Assembly: GCF_900185645.1 (NCBI RefSeq)
Contig: NZ_FYAM01000005.1
Span: 1-64,000, forward strand
DNA: 64,000 nucleotides
Direction of reading: 5' to 3'
DNA from: Clostridium sp. BSD9I1
Lineage (GTDB): Bacteria; Bacillota; Clostridia; Clostridiales; Clostridiaceae
Below are positions 9,147 through 17,693 of the stretch, in pieces (position 1 is the stretch's first letter; each line of letters opens with the position of its first letter). A program made the position numbers and the translations under genes. The notes beneath the pieces were generated by a model, which made no database searches, was not told the DNA's origin, and saw only the letters and a program-made list of their open reading frames with translations.

Positions 9147-11063
9147 GTGAGTGAAACAATTTTAGAAAAAGCTGAAGGACGTGTAAGCTATCATGATTCA
9201 GTTGAAGAAATGCTTAAGCGTATTAGAGAAGATGGAATGTCCAATGTTTTTGACAGGTGGGTACAACAAGAAAAAATACGTTGTAAATTTTGTCTTCAAG
9301 GATTAAGCTGCCAATTATGTTCTCAAGGTCCTTGTAGGTTAAATGATAAGGGTGAACCAGACAAGGGAGTATGTGGAATTGGGCCAGATGCAATGGCAAT
9401 GAGAAACTTTCTTCTTAAAAATATTATGGGAGCTGGTACATATAGTCATCATGCCTATGAGGCATTTAGGACATTAAAAGCTACAGGAGAAGGAAAGACT
9501 CCATTTAAGATTAAGGATGTTAATAAACTTAAATGGATGTGTGAAAAGTTAGGAATCGATACAAATCAAGATACAAATAAAATGGCTATACAATTAGCAG
9601 AATTATTACAAAGACAGCAAGAAATTGGTGAAGATGACGAAAATCTTATGGTAGAGGCTTTTGCACCAAGAAAGAGAAAGGAAGTTTGGAAAAAGATAAA
9701 TGTTTACCCAAAAGGAACAATTCATGAAGAGCAAAATTGTGTAGCAAGCTGTTTAACAAATGTAGATGGAAGCTATGTTTCCTTAGCAGCAAAGGCACTT
9801 CGCTTAGGAATAGCTACTATATATAACTCTCAAATTGGGCTTGAAATGGTTCAAGATATATTGTTCGGAACACCAACTCCTCATGAAGTAGATACAGACT
9901 TAGGTATCATGGATCCAGATTACATAAACATAGTATTTAATGGTCATCAACCTTGGATAGGTGCTGCAATGATTGAAAAGGCTAGAACCCCTGAAGTTCA
10001 AGAAAGAGCAAGAAAAGCTGGAGCAAAGGGACTTCACGTAGTAGGATCTATAGAAACTGGCCAGGAATTATTACAAAGATATAATGTAGATGATACTTTT
10101 GTAGGACTTATGGGAAATTGGCTTACAATAGAACCATTACTTGCAACAGGTACAGTGGACGTTTTAGCAATGGAAGAAAACTGTTCTCCACCTGCTATTG
10201 ATATGTATGCTGAAAAATATCAGTTAACTTTAGTATCATTAAGTACCATCATTGATTTGCCAGGAATAGAACATAAACTTCCATATTACCCTGAAAAGGT
10301 AAATGAAACAGTAGATACATTAATTAATCTTGCAGAAGAAAACTTTAAAAAACGTCATGGCAAAATAACACCTATGGTTCCTAAAAAGATTCAAAAGGCA
10401 ATTGCAGGTTTCTCAACAGAAGCAGTACTAGGTGCTCTTGGAAATAGACTTGAACCACTAGTAGACGTAATAGTTGCAGGAAAAATCAAGGGAGTAGTAG
10501 CTCTTGCAAACTGCTCGACCCTTAGAAATGGTCCACAGGACTGGAATACAGTAAACTTAACAAAAGAGTTAATAAAGAAAGATATATTAGTTGTTAGTGG
10601 TGGCTGTGGAAACCATGCACTTGAAGTTGCAGGACTTTGTACTTTGGATGCAGCGAACACCATGGCAGGAGAAGGATTAAAGGAAGTTTGTAACTTACTT
10701 AAGATTCCTCCAGTATTAAGCTTTGGAACATGTACAGATACAGGAAGAATATCAATGCTTGTTACAGCTCTTGCAGACCACTTAGATGTGGATGTACCAC
10801 AACTTCCTATAGCTGTTACAGCTCCAGAATGGATGGAACAAAAGGCTACAATAGATGGTATATTTGCAGTAGCATATGGTGCATATACTCACTTATCTCC
10901 AGTGCCATTTATGACGGGTGCTCCTAAACTTGTGAAGTTACTTACAGAAGAAGTTGAGGGATTAACTGGCGGTAAAGTTGCTCTTGGAGATGATCCTGTA
11001 GAAGTTGCAAATAATATAGAGGCTCATATTATTTCTAAGAGAAAAGGAATGGGGCTTAGTTAG
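9147..11063 (+). CDS. cooS: CooS-family (anaerobic CODH) protein with hybrid-cluster-like active-site ligands
   Basis: About 638 residues, CooS length. GTG 9147 is chosen because GGAAGGGTGA lies just upstream; the ATG at 9108 has no ribosome site. B-cluster cysteines follow the usual C-x2-C-x4-C...C pattern (about 55, 58, 63, 76). The D-cluster motif is C-x2-C (46, 49) rather than C-x7-C, a form associated with a [2Fe-2S] D-cluster in Desulfovibrio CODH. At the catalytic site His267, Cys346, Cys455, Cys486, Cys528 and Lys565 align with CODH ligands, but the position of CODH-II Cys295 is Glu303 (GSIETG) and the Lys is preceded by Glu in WMEQKA. Both glutamates match ligands of hybrid cluster proteins (numbers +/-1, alignment from memory). 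No cooC, cooF or acs genes are adjacent. A nickel CO dehydrogenase is thus doubtful; an HCP/CooS-V-like Fe/S/O enzyme is more likely. Confidence 0.9.
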   Translation: MSETILEKAEGRVSYHDSVEEMLKRIREDGMSNVFDRWVQQEKIRCKFCLQGLSCQLCSQGPCRLNDKGEPDKGVCGIGPDAMAMRNFLLKNIMGAGTYSHHAYEAFRTLKATGEGKTPFKIKDVNKLKWMCEKLGIDTNQDTNKMAIQLAELLQRQQEIGEDDENLMVEAFAPRKRKEVWKKINVYPKGTIHEEQNCVASCLTNVDGSYVSLAAKALRLGIATIYNSQIGLEMVQDILFGTPTPHEVDTDLGIMDPDYINIVFNGHQPWIGAAMIEKARTPEVQERARKAGAKGLHVVGSIETGQELLQRYNVDDTFVGLMGNWLTIEPLLATGTVDVLAMEENCSPPAIDMYAEKYQLTLVSLSTIIDLPGIEHKLPYYPEKVNETVDTLINLAEENFKKRHGKITPMVPKKIQKAIAGFSTEAVLGALGNRLEPLVDVIVAGKIKGVVALANCSTLRNGPQDWNTVNLTKELIKKDILVVSGGCGNHALEVAGLCTLDAANTMAGEGLKEVCNLLKIPPVLSFGTCTDTGRISMLVTALADHLDVDVPQLPIAVTAPEWMEQKATIDGIFAVAYGAYTHLSPVPFMTGAPKLVKLLTEEVEGLTGGKVALGDDPVEVANNIEAHIISKRKGMGLS

Positions 11064-11088
11064 TAAGTAATATAAATTAATATTAAAT

Positions 11089-11130
11089 TAAAGGGGACTT
11101 CGAAGAGATTTGAGGTTCCTTTTGATTTTT
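11089..11130 (+). terminator. Terminator after cooS
   Basis: AAAGGGGACTTC pairs with GAGGTTCCTTTT through several G-U pairs and is followed by a T-rich run. It separates cooS from the nitroreductase gene. Confidence 0.65.
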
Positions 11131-11236
11131 AAATATTAAAATAATGATATAATCTTTATAGAAATTATAAGAAATAAGCCAATAATTAATGATTAGATAC
11201 CATATAATTAATAGAGCATGAAAAAGGGGTAATAAA

Positions 11237-12058
11237 ATGAAAATAATAGAGGTAGTAAAAAAAAGGACATCAGTAAGAAGTTATAAAAATCAAGAACTAA
11301 GTAATGAAATTAGAGAGGATATATTAAATCATTTAAATAACACTAAAGGGCCTTTTAACGTGAATGTAAGATTTTCGATTGTAGATTTAAATGACAAGAG
11401 TTTAGATAATCTAAAGCTTGGAACCTATGGAATTATAAGAGGATGTAATGTATTTATAGCAACAGCTGTTAAAAAGGATCCTAGAAGTATGGAACAGCTT
11501 GGGTATAGGCTGGAAAGCGGAATACTTTATGCTGCATCTAAGGGTCTTGGAACTTGTTGGCTTGGTGGGACATTTAAAAGAGAAGAATTTAAAAAGGCAA
11601 TAAATTTGAAGGATGAAGAAATACTTCCAATAATAACTCCTATAGGATACGCTAGAGAAGGTAGAAGCATAATAGATTCAATCGTGAAATTTTCATCAGG
11701 ATCAAAAAATAGAAAAGGTTTTGAAGAAATCTTCTATAATAAAGGTTTTCAAAATGCTTTATCAAGAAAGGATGCAGGAATGTATGAAGAAGCATTTGAA
11801 GCTGTAAGACTTGCACCATCTGCAGTAAATGCTCAGCCTTGGAGAATAATAATGGATAATAATAAATTTCATTTTTATATAAAAAGAAAAAAAGCCTATA
11901 AAGAAACAGTACCTTATGATATTCAAAAAATTGATATAGGTATAGCAATGTGCCACTTCGAGCTTGCAATTAATGAGCTTGGATTTAAGGGAAAGTGGAT
12001 AGAGGATGGAGAAGCTCCGAAAGGTGAAGGTGAATATATAATAAGTTTTGAAATTTAA
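11237..12058 (+). CDS. Nitroreductase-family flavoprotein (TM1586-like)
   Basis: A 273-residue protein of the nitroreductase fold. The N-terminal KKRTSVRSYKNQEL is the phosphate-binding R-x-S-x-R-x-Y type motif, GLGTCWLGGTF is the central flavin-site segment, and RLAPSAVNAQPWRI (about 192-205) is the S-x-x-N-x-Q-P-W motif. Two half-like segments and the length fit the putative TM nitroreductase subfamily. The enzyme should bind FMN and act in the cytoplasm; its substrate is unknown. AAAAAGGGG precedes the ATG. It stands alone between two terminators. Confidence 0.85.
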   Translation: MKIIEVVKKRTSVRSYKNQELSNEIREDILNHLNNTKGPFNVNVRFSIVDLNDKSLDNLKLGTYGIIRGCNVFIATAVKKDPRSMEQLGYRLESGILYAASKGLGTCWLGGTFKREEFKKAINLKDEEILPIITPIGYAREGRSIIDSIVKFSSGSKNRKGFEEIFYNKGFQNALSRKDAGMYEEAFEAVRLAPSAVNAQPWRIIMDNNKFHFYIKRKKAYKETVPYDIQKIDIGIAMCHFELAINELGFKGKWIEDGEAPKGEGEYIISFEI

Positions 12059-12064
12059 GTTTAT

Positions 12065-12098
12065 GAAAAAAGGAAGTTTGTCTTGCAAGCTTCCTTTA
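12065..12098 (+). terminator. Rho-independent terminator
   Basis: AAAGGAAGTTTG and CAAGCTTCCTTT pair around TCTTG just after the nitroreductase stop codon, with A/T flanks. Confidence 0.75.
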
Positions 12099-12291
12099 AA
12101 TGTCCCCCGATATTATAAATAATATTAATTTTAAATCTTTGCATGAAGTGACGATATAGAATATAATTGTAATGCTAGACATTTAGTTAATATCTAATAT
12201 TTTGAAGTTAATGCAAAGACTTGTTTAGGTAGATTTTATACATTTGAGTATGTTTTGCCAAAAATTAAATGAACTAAGGAAGGTAGTAGTT

Positions 12292-14217
12292 ATGAATCTA
12301 ATAACACTTGAAAATATATCAAAGAGCTATAGCGAAAAGGAACTTTTTAATAATATAAACTTAGGAATTAATGAAGGAGATAAAATAGGAGTTATAGGTA
12401 TAAATGGTACAGGAAAAAGCACTCTTCTTAAAATAATTGCAGGAGTTGAAGTAGAAGACAGCGGAAGAATTATAAAAAATAGTTTAATTAATATAGAGTA
12501 CTTACCACAATTACCTGAATTTGATGCTGAAAAGACAGTTATTCAGGAGGTTTTCAGAGGTAATTCTCCTATAATCAAGGTTATTAGAGAATATGAAGAA
12601 GCACTTGAAGATAAGAACAGTAATCCGGAAAGAATAATGAGACTTACTCACAGTATGGATAATTTAAATGCATGGACTATTGAAAGTGAGGCTAAAGCGG
12701 TGCTCACAAAGCTAGGAATTATGGACTTTAATGTGAAGGTAGGAACACTTTCAGGAGGACAAAGGAAAAGAATAGCACTAGCAGGAGCCTTAGTAAATCC
12801 ATCTGATTTACTTATATTAGATGAGCCAACTAATCATTTAGATAATGAAACTATAGATTGGCTGGAGCAATATTTAAATAAGAGAAAAGGTGCTCTCTTA
12901 ATGATAACTCATGATAGATATTTTTTAGATAGAGTTGCAAATGAAATAATAGAGTTAGACGGGGGGAAGCTTTATACCTATGAAGGGAATTATAGTGCTT
13001 TTCTGCAAAAGAAAATTGAAAGAGAAGAAATAGAGGCTTCTAGTGAAAAGAAAAGACAGAGTCTTTTAAAAAAGGAACTTGCTTGGATAAGAAGAGGAGC
13101 TAAAGCAAGAAGTACTAAGCAAAAGGCAAGAATTGATCGTTTTGAAAAGCTAACCGATGAAGCAATAGACTTAAATGAAGATAGGCTTGAAATATCTCTT
13201 GCAGGAACAAGACTTGGGAAGAAAGTTATAGAGCTTAATAATATTACAAAGGTCTTTCGAGATAAAAAAGTTATAGATGATTTCAGCTATATAGTACTTA
13301 GACGTGATAGAGTAGGAATTATAGGACCTAATGGAGAAGGAAAATCCACACTTATGAATATTATAAGTGGTAAACTAAAACCTGATAGTGGAACTATAGA
13401 AGTTGGAGAAACAGTGAAAATAGGTATGTTTTCACAGGAAAGTTATCATATGGATGAGGATATGAGAGTTATAGAATACATAAGAGAAGGAGCAGAATTT
13501 ATAGAAAATAGCGAAGGATATAAATTAAGTGCTTCTCAAATGCTTGAAAGATTTTTATTTACTGGATCAGATCAATGGACTCCTATTTCTAGGCTTTCAG
13601 GTGGTGAAAAAAGAAGACTTTATCTTTTAAGAGTTTTAATGGAATCTCCAAATGTTCTTTTATTAGACGAACCTACAAATGACTTAGATATAGAGACTTT
13701 AAAGGTATTAGAAGACTATATCGAAGAGTTTCCTGGAGCAGTAATATCAGTATCTCATGACAGGTACTTTTTAGATAGAATGGCAGAAAGAATTTTCTCA
13801 TTTGAAGGAAAAGGAAAAATAGCTCAGTATACGGGAAATTATAGTGATGTAAAGGAATTAAGAGATGAAAATACAAAGCTATTAGAAGAGGAAAATAAGT
13901 CTTTAAAAGATGGAAAAGCTAATCAAAAGCATAAGGAAGATATAAATGTATCAAAGAAAAAAAATAATACTTTAAAGTTTTCCTACAAGGAACAAAGAGA
14001 GTACGATGAAATAGATAATATTGTTGCAGATTTAGAGCAAAAGTTAGAGCAAATTGAACAAGATATGCATTATTACTCAACAGATTATGGAAAACTTAAT
14101 AACCTTATGAAAGAAAAAGAAGAAACAGAACAGCTTTTAGAAGAAAAAATGGATAGATGGATGTATCTTAATGAATTAGCAGAAAAAATTGAAGAAAGTA
14201 AAAAATCCCTACTTTAA
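12292..14217 (+). CDS. yfmR: ABC-F ATPase, YfmR/Uup type
   Basis: A 641-residue soluble protein with two ABC ATPase domains and no membrane segments. NBD1 has Walker A GINGTGKST, signature LSGGQRKR and Walker [16 protein letters not shown]2 has GPNGEGKST, LSGGEKRR and VLLLDEPTNDLD. The inter-domain linker carries the basic ELAWIRRGAKARSTKQKARI segment, and the C-terminus is a charged coiled coil (about residues 560-641), as in Uup/YfmR. ABC-F proteins act on ribosomes, with YfmR implicated in relieving stalled elongation. ATG 12292 has AAGGAAGG 8 nt upstream; an upstream in-frame TTG at 12244 has no such site. Confidence 0.92.
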   Translation: MNLITLENISKSYSEKELFNNINLGINEGDKIGVIGINGTGKSTLLKIIAGVEVEDSGRIIKNSLINIEYLPQLPEFDAEKTVIQEVFRGNSPIIKVIREYEEALEDKNSNPERIMRLTHSMDNLNAWTIESEAKAVLTKLGIMDFNVKVGTLSGGQRKRIALAGALVNPSDLLILDEPTNHLDNETIDWLEQYLNKRKGALLMITHDRYFLDRVANEIIELDGGKLYTYEGNYSAFLQKKIEREEIEASSEKKRQSLLKKELAWIRRGAKARSTKQKARIDRFEKLTDEAIDLNEDRLEISLAGTRLGKKVIELNNITKVFRDKKVIDDFSYIVLRRDRVGIIGPNGEGKSTLMNIISGKLKPDSGTIEVGETVKIGMFSQESYHMDEDMRVIEYIREGAEFIENSEGYKLSASQMLERFLFTGSDQWTPISRLSGGEKRRLYLLRVLMESPNVLLLDEPTNDLDIETLKVLEDYIEEFPGAVISVSHDRYFLDRMAERIFSFEGKGKIAQYTGNYSDVKELRDENTKLLEEENKSLKDGKANQKHKEDINVSKKKNNTLKFSYKEQREYDEIDNIVADLEQKLEQIEQDMHYYSTDYGKLNNLMKEKEETEQLLEEKMDRWMYLNELAEKIEESKKSLL

Positions 14218-14236
14218 ATAAGTAGGGATTTTTTAG
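14199..14236 (+). terminator. Terminator of the yfmR-type gene
   Basis: AAAAATCCCTACTT pairs with AAGTAGGGATTTTT around AAAT. The stem begins inside the last codons of the gene and ends in a T run. Confidence 0.9.
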
Positions 14237-14331
14237 CGTTTTTGGAGAAAAAAAATTTAAAATTGGTCCTTTAGTTTACAAGGGAGCAGATGCACAAACT
14301 GTAGTAAAGAGTTCATAGATAACTAAACCTA

Positions 14332-14370
14332 AATATGCCGCAAGTAGTATTTAACCTGCGGCATATTTTG
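14332..14370 (+). terminator. Terminator-like hairpin in gene-debris region
   Basis: AAATATGCCGCA and TGCGGCATATTTT form a perfect stem around a ~14-nt loop followed by T residues. It sits 15-20 bp after an orphan reading-frame tail and probably terminated that lost gene. Confidence 0.7.
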
Positions 14371-14656
14371 TTAAGTTATTAACATTATTATAGGTTTTAT
14401 AATGAATGCAAATGACATTCTAGAATTATATTTATTATAAGAATTTTTTACATGTATATACATATGAATTTACTGTAACGAATGCGCTTAAAATTCATAA
14501 AAAATAAATATAGTTAGAAAAAAATTAAGGTATATGGAATTATTTTACATAAAATGCATAGTATAAACTATAAACAATTTCAAAGTGAAGAAAATTACAA
14601 AACAAAAAATTAACATTATAGGAAGAGATACTATATGACAAGAGCATTGAGGATCA

Positions 14657-14803
14657 ATGGACCTTAAAAGTGGAAAAAAGAAACTTGAAGAAATGTTTGA
14701 TAAAGATGGAATACCTTACGGGCTAGTAGTTAATATGAAGGATGGTAAAATAATTAATAAAATTTTTACAAAATATGGAATAAAATTCCAAGGTGGTGTA
14801 TAA
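14657..14803 (+). pseudogene. Short reading frame, possible C-terminal gene remnant
   Basis: A 48-codon frame starting ATGGACCTT and ending GGTGGTGTATAA encodes a charged peptide including KDGIPYGLVVNMKDGKII. It has no convincing ribosome site; GGAAGAG with ATG at 14634 gives a different frame of only ten codons. The composition looks protein-like, so this may be the tail of a decayed gene. The family was not recognised. Confidence 0.3.
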
Positions 14804-14912
14804 TATATATCAGATGGAAATAAATTACATCTAAGCTGATAAATTAAATTAATATTAATTTAATTTAAACTTTTATACTAAATAAATATTTTTAAATTTG
14901 GGGGTATGGAAA

Positions 14913-15311
14913 ATGGCATTTATTAAACCAGAAAAAAATTATGAAACTATGATTCGTCTACGTATGTCTTCAGGAGATGCTCATTATGCTGGAGAATTAG
15001 TTAATGGGTCACATACAGTAGAGCTTATGGGAGATGTTGCTACAGAATTAATGGCTATGTATGCTGGAAGTACAGGAGAATGCATAGGCTATGATAAAAT
15101 AAGCTTTACAGCTCCAACTTTCGCAGGAGACTTTGTTGAAGTATGCGGAAGAATCATTGGTGTAGAAGGAAACAAAGTAAAAGTTCAATGCAGATCCTTT
15201 AAAATAGCTGAAAATGCTAGAATTGAAGCTCAAAACTCAGCAGTAAACGTTCTTGAAAAACCAGTTATGACAGTTGAAACAGTTTCAACTTATGTAGTTC
15301 CAGAAAGATAA
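14913..15311 (+). CDS. Hotdog-fold acyl-CoA ammonia-lyase subunit, type A, copy 1
   Basis: A 132-residue single hotdog domain resembling 3-aminobutyryl-CoA ammonia-lyase (Kal, lysine fermentation) and beta-alanyl-CoA ammonia-lyase (Acl). The conserved stretches are RLRMSSGDAHYAGELVNG, GDVATEL, and FTAPTFAGDFVE. These enzymes remove ammonia from beta-amino-acyl-CoA to give an enoyl-CoA. The ATG is preceded by GGGGG about 8 nt away; an in-frame TTG 15 nt upstream is not favoured. It is the first gene of a duplicated A-B unit; copy 2 (15870-16268) differs at only two residues. The substrate (3-aminobutyryl-CoA, beta-alanyl-CoA or other) cannot be settled from sequence. Confidence 0.82.
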   Translation: MAFIKPEKNYETMIRLRMSSGDAHYAGELVNGSHTVELMGDVATELMAMYAGSTGECIGYDKISFTAPTFAGDFVEVCGRIIGVEGNKVKVQCRSFKIAENARIEAQNSAVNVLEKPVMTVETVSTYVVPER

Positions 15312-15397
15312 TCAAAAAAATAAGATTAAGCTAAAAGGATCTTATAATAAATTATTTTAAATAAAAGAAAATTTATATAAATTTGGGGGTGCCTCTT

Positions 15398-15829
15398 ATG
15401 GTAAGAGAATCAATATTAAGATATAGAATGGACGAAGGAAAGTATGCAGGTGAAGTTGTTAAACCTAACATACATTTAGATATATATGGTGACGTTGGAA
15501 CAGAACTTTGTGTTTTACAGGATGGAGACGAATCATTATTTGCAGGTTATGAAAATGTAGAGTACTTAGCACCTGTATATGCAGGAGATTATGTTGAGGC
15601 TAGAGGCAGAATAATAAAATTAGGTAACAGCTCACGTAAATGCGAATTTGAAACTTACAAAGTTGCAACACCATCTAGAAAAAATGGAAAACCAGATGCA
15701 GCTGAAACAGATATGGATGTATTAGATCCTCCAGTACTTGTAGCTAAAGCTATTGGAACTTTAATCGTTAAGAAACCTTGTCAGCGTGGAGTTCAGCCAT
15801 CAGGCGTTGTAGAAAATAAATGGGAATAA
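15398..15829 (+). CDS. Hotdog-fold acyl-CoA ammonia-lyase subunit, type B, copy 1
   Basis: A 143-residue hotdog protein, a distant paralogue of the type A protein. Shared motifs are YAGEVVKPN, GDVGTEL, LAPVYAGDYVEARGRI, and a C-terminal extension ending after KKPCQRGVQPSG that recalls Clostridium propionicum Acl, which also ends with a QRG-type tail. ATG 15398 has GGGGGTG 7 nt upstream. It lies 86 bp after type A copy 1. A and B may form a mixed oligomer or be two enzymes of different specificity. Copy 2 differs at one residue. Confidence 0.82.
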   Translation: MVRESILRYRMDEGKYAGEVVKPNIHLDIYGDVGTELCVLQDGDESLFAGYENVEYLAPVYAGDYVEARGRIIKLGNSSRKCEFETYKVATPSRKNGKPDAAETDMDVLDPPVLVAKAIGTLIVKKPCQRGVQPSGVVENKWE

Positions 15830-15869
15830 GATACTAAATAAATATTTTTAAATATTGGGGGTATGGAAA

Positions 15870-16268
15870 ATGGCATTTGTTAAACCAGAAAAAAATTATG
15901 AAACTATGATTCGTCTACGTATGTCTTCAGGAGATGCTCATTATGCTGGAGAATTAGTTAATGGATCACATACAGTAGAACTTATGGGCGATGTTGCTAC
16001 AGAATTAATGGCTATGTATGCTGGAAATACAGGAGAATGCATAGGCTATGATAAAATAAGCTTTACAGCTCCAACTTTCGCAGGAGACTTTGTTGAAGTA
16101 TGTGGAAGAATTATTGGTGTAGAAGGAAACAAAGTAAAGGTTCAATGCAGATCCTTCAAAATAGCTGAAAATGCTAGAATTGAAGCTCAAAACTCAGCAG
16201 TAAACGTTCTTGAAAAACCAGTTATGACAGTTGAAACAGTTTCAACTTATGTAGTTCCAGAAAGATAA
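15870..16268 (+). CDS. Hotdog-fold acyl-CoA ammonia-lyase subunit, type A, copy 2
   Basis: The second copy of the type A gene, 132 residues, identical to copy 1 except Ile/Val at residue 4 (FIKP versus FVKP) and Ser/Asn in AGSTGEC versus AGNTGEC. Most nucleotide differences are silent, and even the ribosome-site region (TTGGGGGTATGGAAAATG) is retained. The start is ATG 15870. Two near-identical copies 0.9 kb apart point to a recent tandem duplication or ongoing gene conversion. Confidence 0.82.
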   Translation: MAFVKPEKNYETMIRLRMSSGDAHYAGELVNGSHTVELMGDVATELMAMYAGNTGECIGYDKISFTAPTFAGDFVEVCGRIIGVEGNKVKVQCRSFKIAENARIEAQNSAVNVLEKPVMTVETVSTYVVPER

Positions 16269-16310
16269 TAAAAGAAAATAAAATTTATATGAATTTGGGG
16301 GGTGTCTCTT

Positions 16311-16742
16311 ATGGTAAGAGAGTCAGTGTTAAGATATAGAATGGACGAAGGAAAGTATGCAGGTGAAGTTGTTAAACCTAACATACATTTAGATATATAT
16401 GGTGACGTTGGAACAGAACTTTGTGTTTTACAGGATGGAGACGAATCATTATTTGCAGGTTATGAAAATGTAGAGTACTTAGCACCTGTATATGCAGGAG
16501 ATTATGTTGAGGCTAGAGGCAGAATAATAAAATTAGGTAACAGCTCACGTAAATGCGAATTTGAAACTTACAAAGTTGCAACACCATCTAGAAAAAATGG
16601 AAAACCAGATGCAGCTGAAACAGATATGGATGTATTAGATCCTCCAGTACTTGTGGCTAAAGCTATTGGAACTTTAATTGTTAAAAAACCTTGCCAGCGT
16701 GGAGTTCAGCCATCAGGCGTTGTAGAAAATAAATGGGAATAA
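16311..16742 (+). CDS. Hotdog-fold acyl-CoA ammonia-lyase subunit, type B, copy 2
   Basis: The second copy of the type B gene, 143 residues; the only amino-acid change from copy 1 is Ile to Val at position 6 (ESILRYR to ESVLRYR). ATG 16311 follows GGGGGG. The A2-B2 spacer (42 bp) is about half the A1-B1 spacer (86 bp), so part of the spacer was lost or gained after duplication. A terminator follows, separating the unit from etfBA. Confidence 0.82.
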   Translation: MVRESVLRYRMDEGKYAGEVVKPNIHLDIYGDVGTELCVLQDGDESLFAGYENVEYLAPVYAGDYVEARGRIIKLGNSSRKCEFETYKVATPSRKNGKPDAAETDMDVLDPPVLVAKAIGTLIVKKPCQRGVQPSGVVENKWE

Positions 16743-16763
16743 AATAATAAATATTTAATTAGA

Positions 16764-16806
16764 GTAATAGGTTGCTAAATCTTGTATTTAACAGCCTATT
16801 ATTTTT
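16764..16806 (+). terminator. Terminator between hotdog genes and etfBA
   Basis: AATAGGTTGCT pairs with AACAGCCTATT (including G-U pairs) and is followed by ATTATTTTT. It indicates that etfBA is at least partly a separate transcription unit. Confidence 0.7.
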
Positions 16807-16891
16807 AGGTTATAAAGGAATTTCAGGACTTCAAAAGATACAATTTCCAAATACGTATTAGATAGTAAATAGCATAAGGGGGCAAAAGTAA

Positions 16892-17680
16892 ATGAAAGTT
16901 ATAGTTTGTATTAAACAAGTTCCAGATGTAAATGAAGTTAGAATAGATCCAATAAAGGGAACATTGATTAGGGAGGGAGTTCCAAGTATTATAAACCCTG
17001 ACGATAAAAATGCCATAGAGGAAGCTGTAAGAATAAAAGAGAGTATGGATGATGTGCATGTAACTGTTATATCTATGGGACCACCACAGGCAGAAAGTGC
17101 TTTAAGAGAGGCTCTTGCTATGGGGAGTGATGAAGCTATACTTTTGAGTGATAAAGAATTTGCAGGTTCAGATACTTGGGCAACTTCAGCAATACTTGCT
17201 GCTGCTATAAACAAAATTGGGGATTATAACATAATACTTTGTGGAACACAATCTACAGATGGATACACTGCACAAGTTGGTCCCAAAATAGCAGAGCATT
17301 TAAAATTACCACAGATAACTTATGTTAGCAATCTTAAAGTCAATGGAAATGAGGTAATCACATATAGGGCAGTTGAAGATGGATATTATGTGATTAAGTC
17401 ACAAATGCCAGTATTACTCACAGCTATAAAGGACTTAAACACTCCAAGATATCCTTCCATTAAAGGAATATATAAGGCCTATAGGGAAAAAGAAATAAAG
17501 GTATGGAACATAAATGACATAATTGTTGATAGGGAGAATATTGGCTTAAGGGGTTCTCCAACAAATGTTAAAAGTTCATTTACCCCTTCTGTTAAATTTA
17601 ATGGAAAAATCCTAAATGGAACAACCAAAGAAGTAATAAATCAATTGATAGCAAAACTTAGAGAAAAACAGGTTATATAG
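16892..17680 (+). CDS. etfB: Electron transfer flavoprotein beta subunit
   Basis: 262 residues, typical EtfB. It begins MKVIVCIKQVPD, and the segment LSDKEFAGSDTWATS plus STDGYTAQVGPKIAEHL forms the nucleotide-binding region. The D-T-x-A-T-S pattern resembles EtfB of electron-bifurcating systems (family knowledge, not proof). With EtfA it shuttles electrons to or from acyl-CoA dehydrogenases such as butyryl-CoA dehydrogenase or acryloyl-CoA reductase; no dehydrogenase gene is in the window. AAGGGGGC lies upstream of the ATG. The hotdog ammonia-lyase genes just upstream would generate the enoyl-CoA that such a reductase uses. Confidence 0.95.
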   Translation: MKVIVCIKQVPDVNEVRIDPIKGTLIREGVPSIINPDDKNAIEEAVRIKESMDDVHVTVISMGPPQAESALREALAMGSDEAILLSDKEFAGSDTWATSAILAAAINKIGDYNIILCGTQSTDGYTAQVGPKIAEHLKLPQITYVSNLKVNGNEVITYRAVEDGYYVIKSQMPVLLTAIKDLNTPRYPSIKGIYKAYREKEIKVWNINDIIVDRENIGLRGSPTNVKSSFTPSVKFNGKILNGTTKEVINQLIAKLREKQVI

Positions 17681-17693
17681 GGGAGTGACAGAT

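Larger units (their letters stand above)
14237..14912 (+). other. Intergenic region with gene debris and a terminator-like hairpin
   Basis: About 680 bp lacking an intact gene. At about 14244-14318 an open frame without a start reads to KGADAQTVVKSS and stops, resembling the C-terminal tail of a lost gene. A hairpin ATATGCCGCA/TGCGGCATAT with T-rich tail (14332-14370) follows it, as a terminator would. A second short frame lies at 14657-14803. The rest is AT-rich sequence that must contain the promoter for the hotdog genes, which could not be pinpointed. Confidence 0.5.

Noticed and set aside
9147-11063. Ordinary Ni-Fe CO dehydrogenase of the Wood-Ljungdahl pathway
   Set aside because: The conserved C-cluster Cys is replaced by Glu, and no acs, cooC or cooF genes are adjacent, so the standard annotation is not safe.
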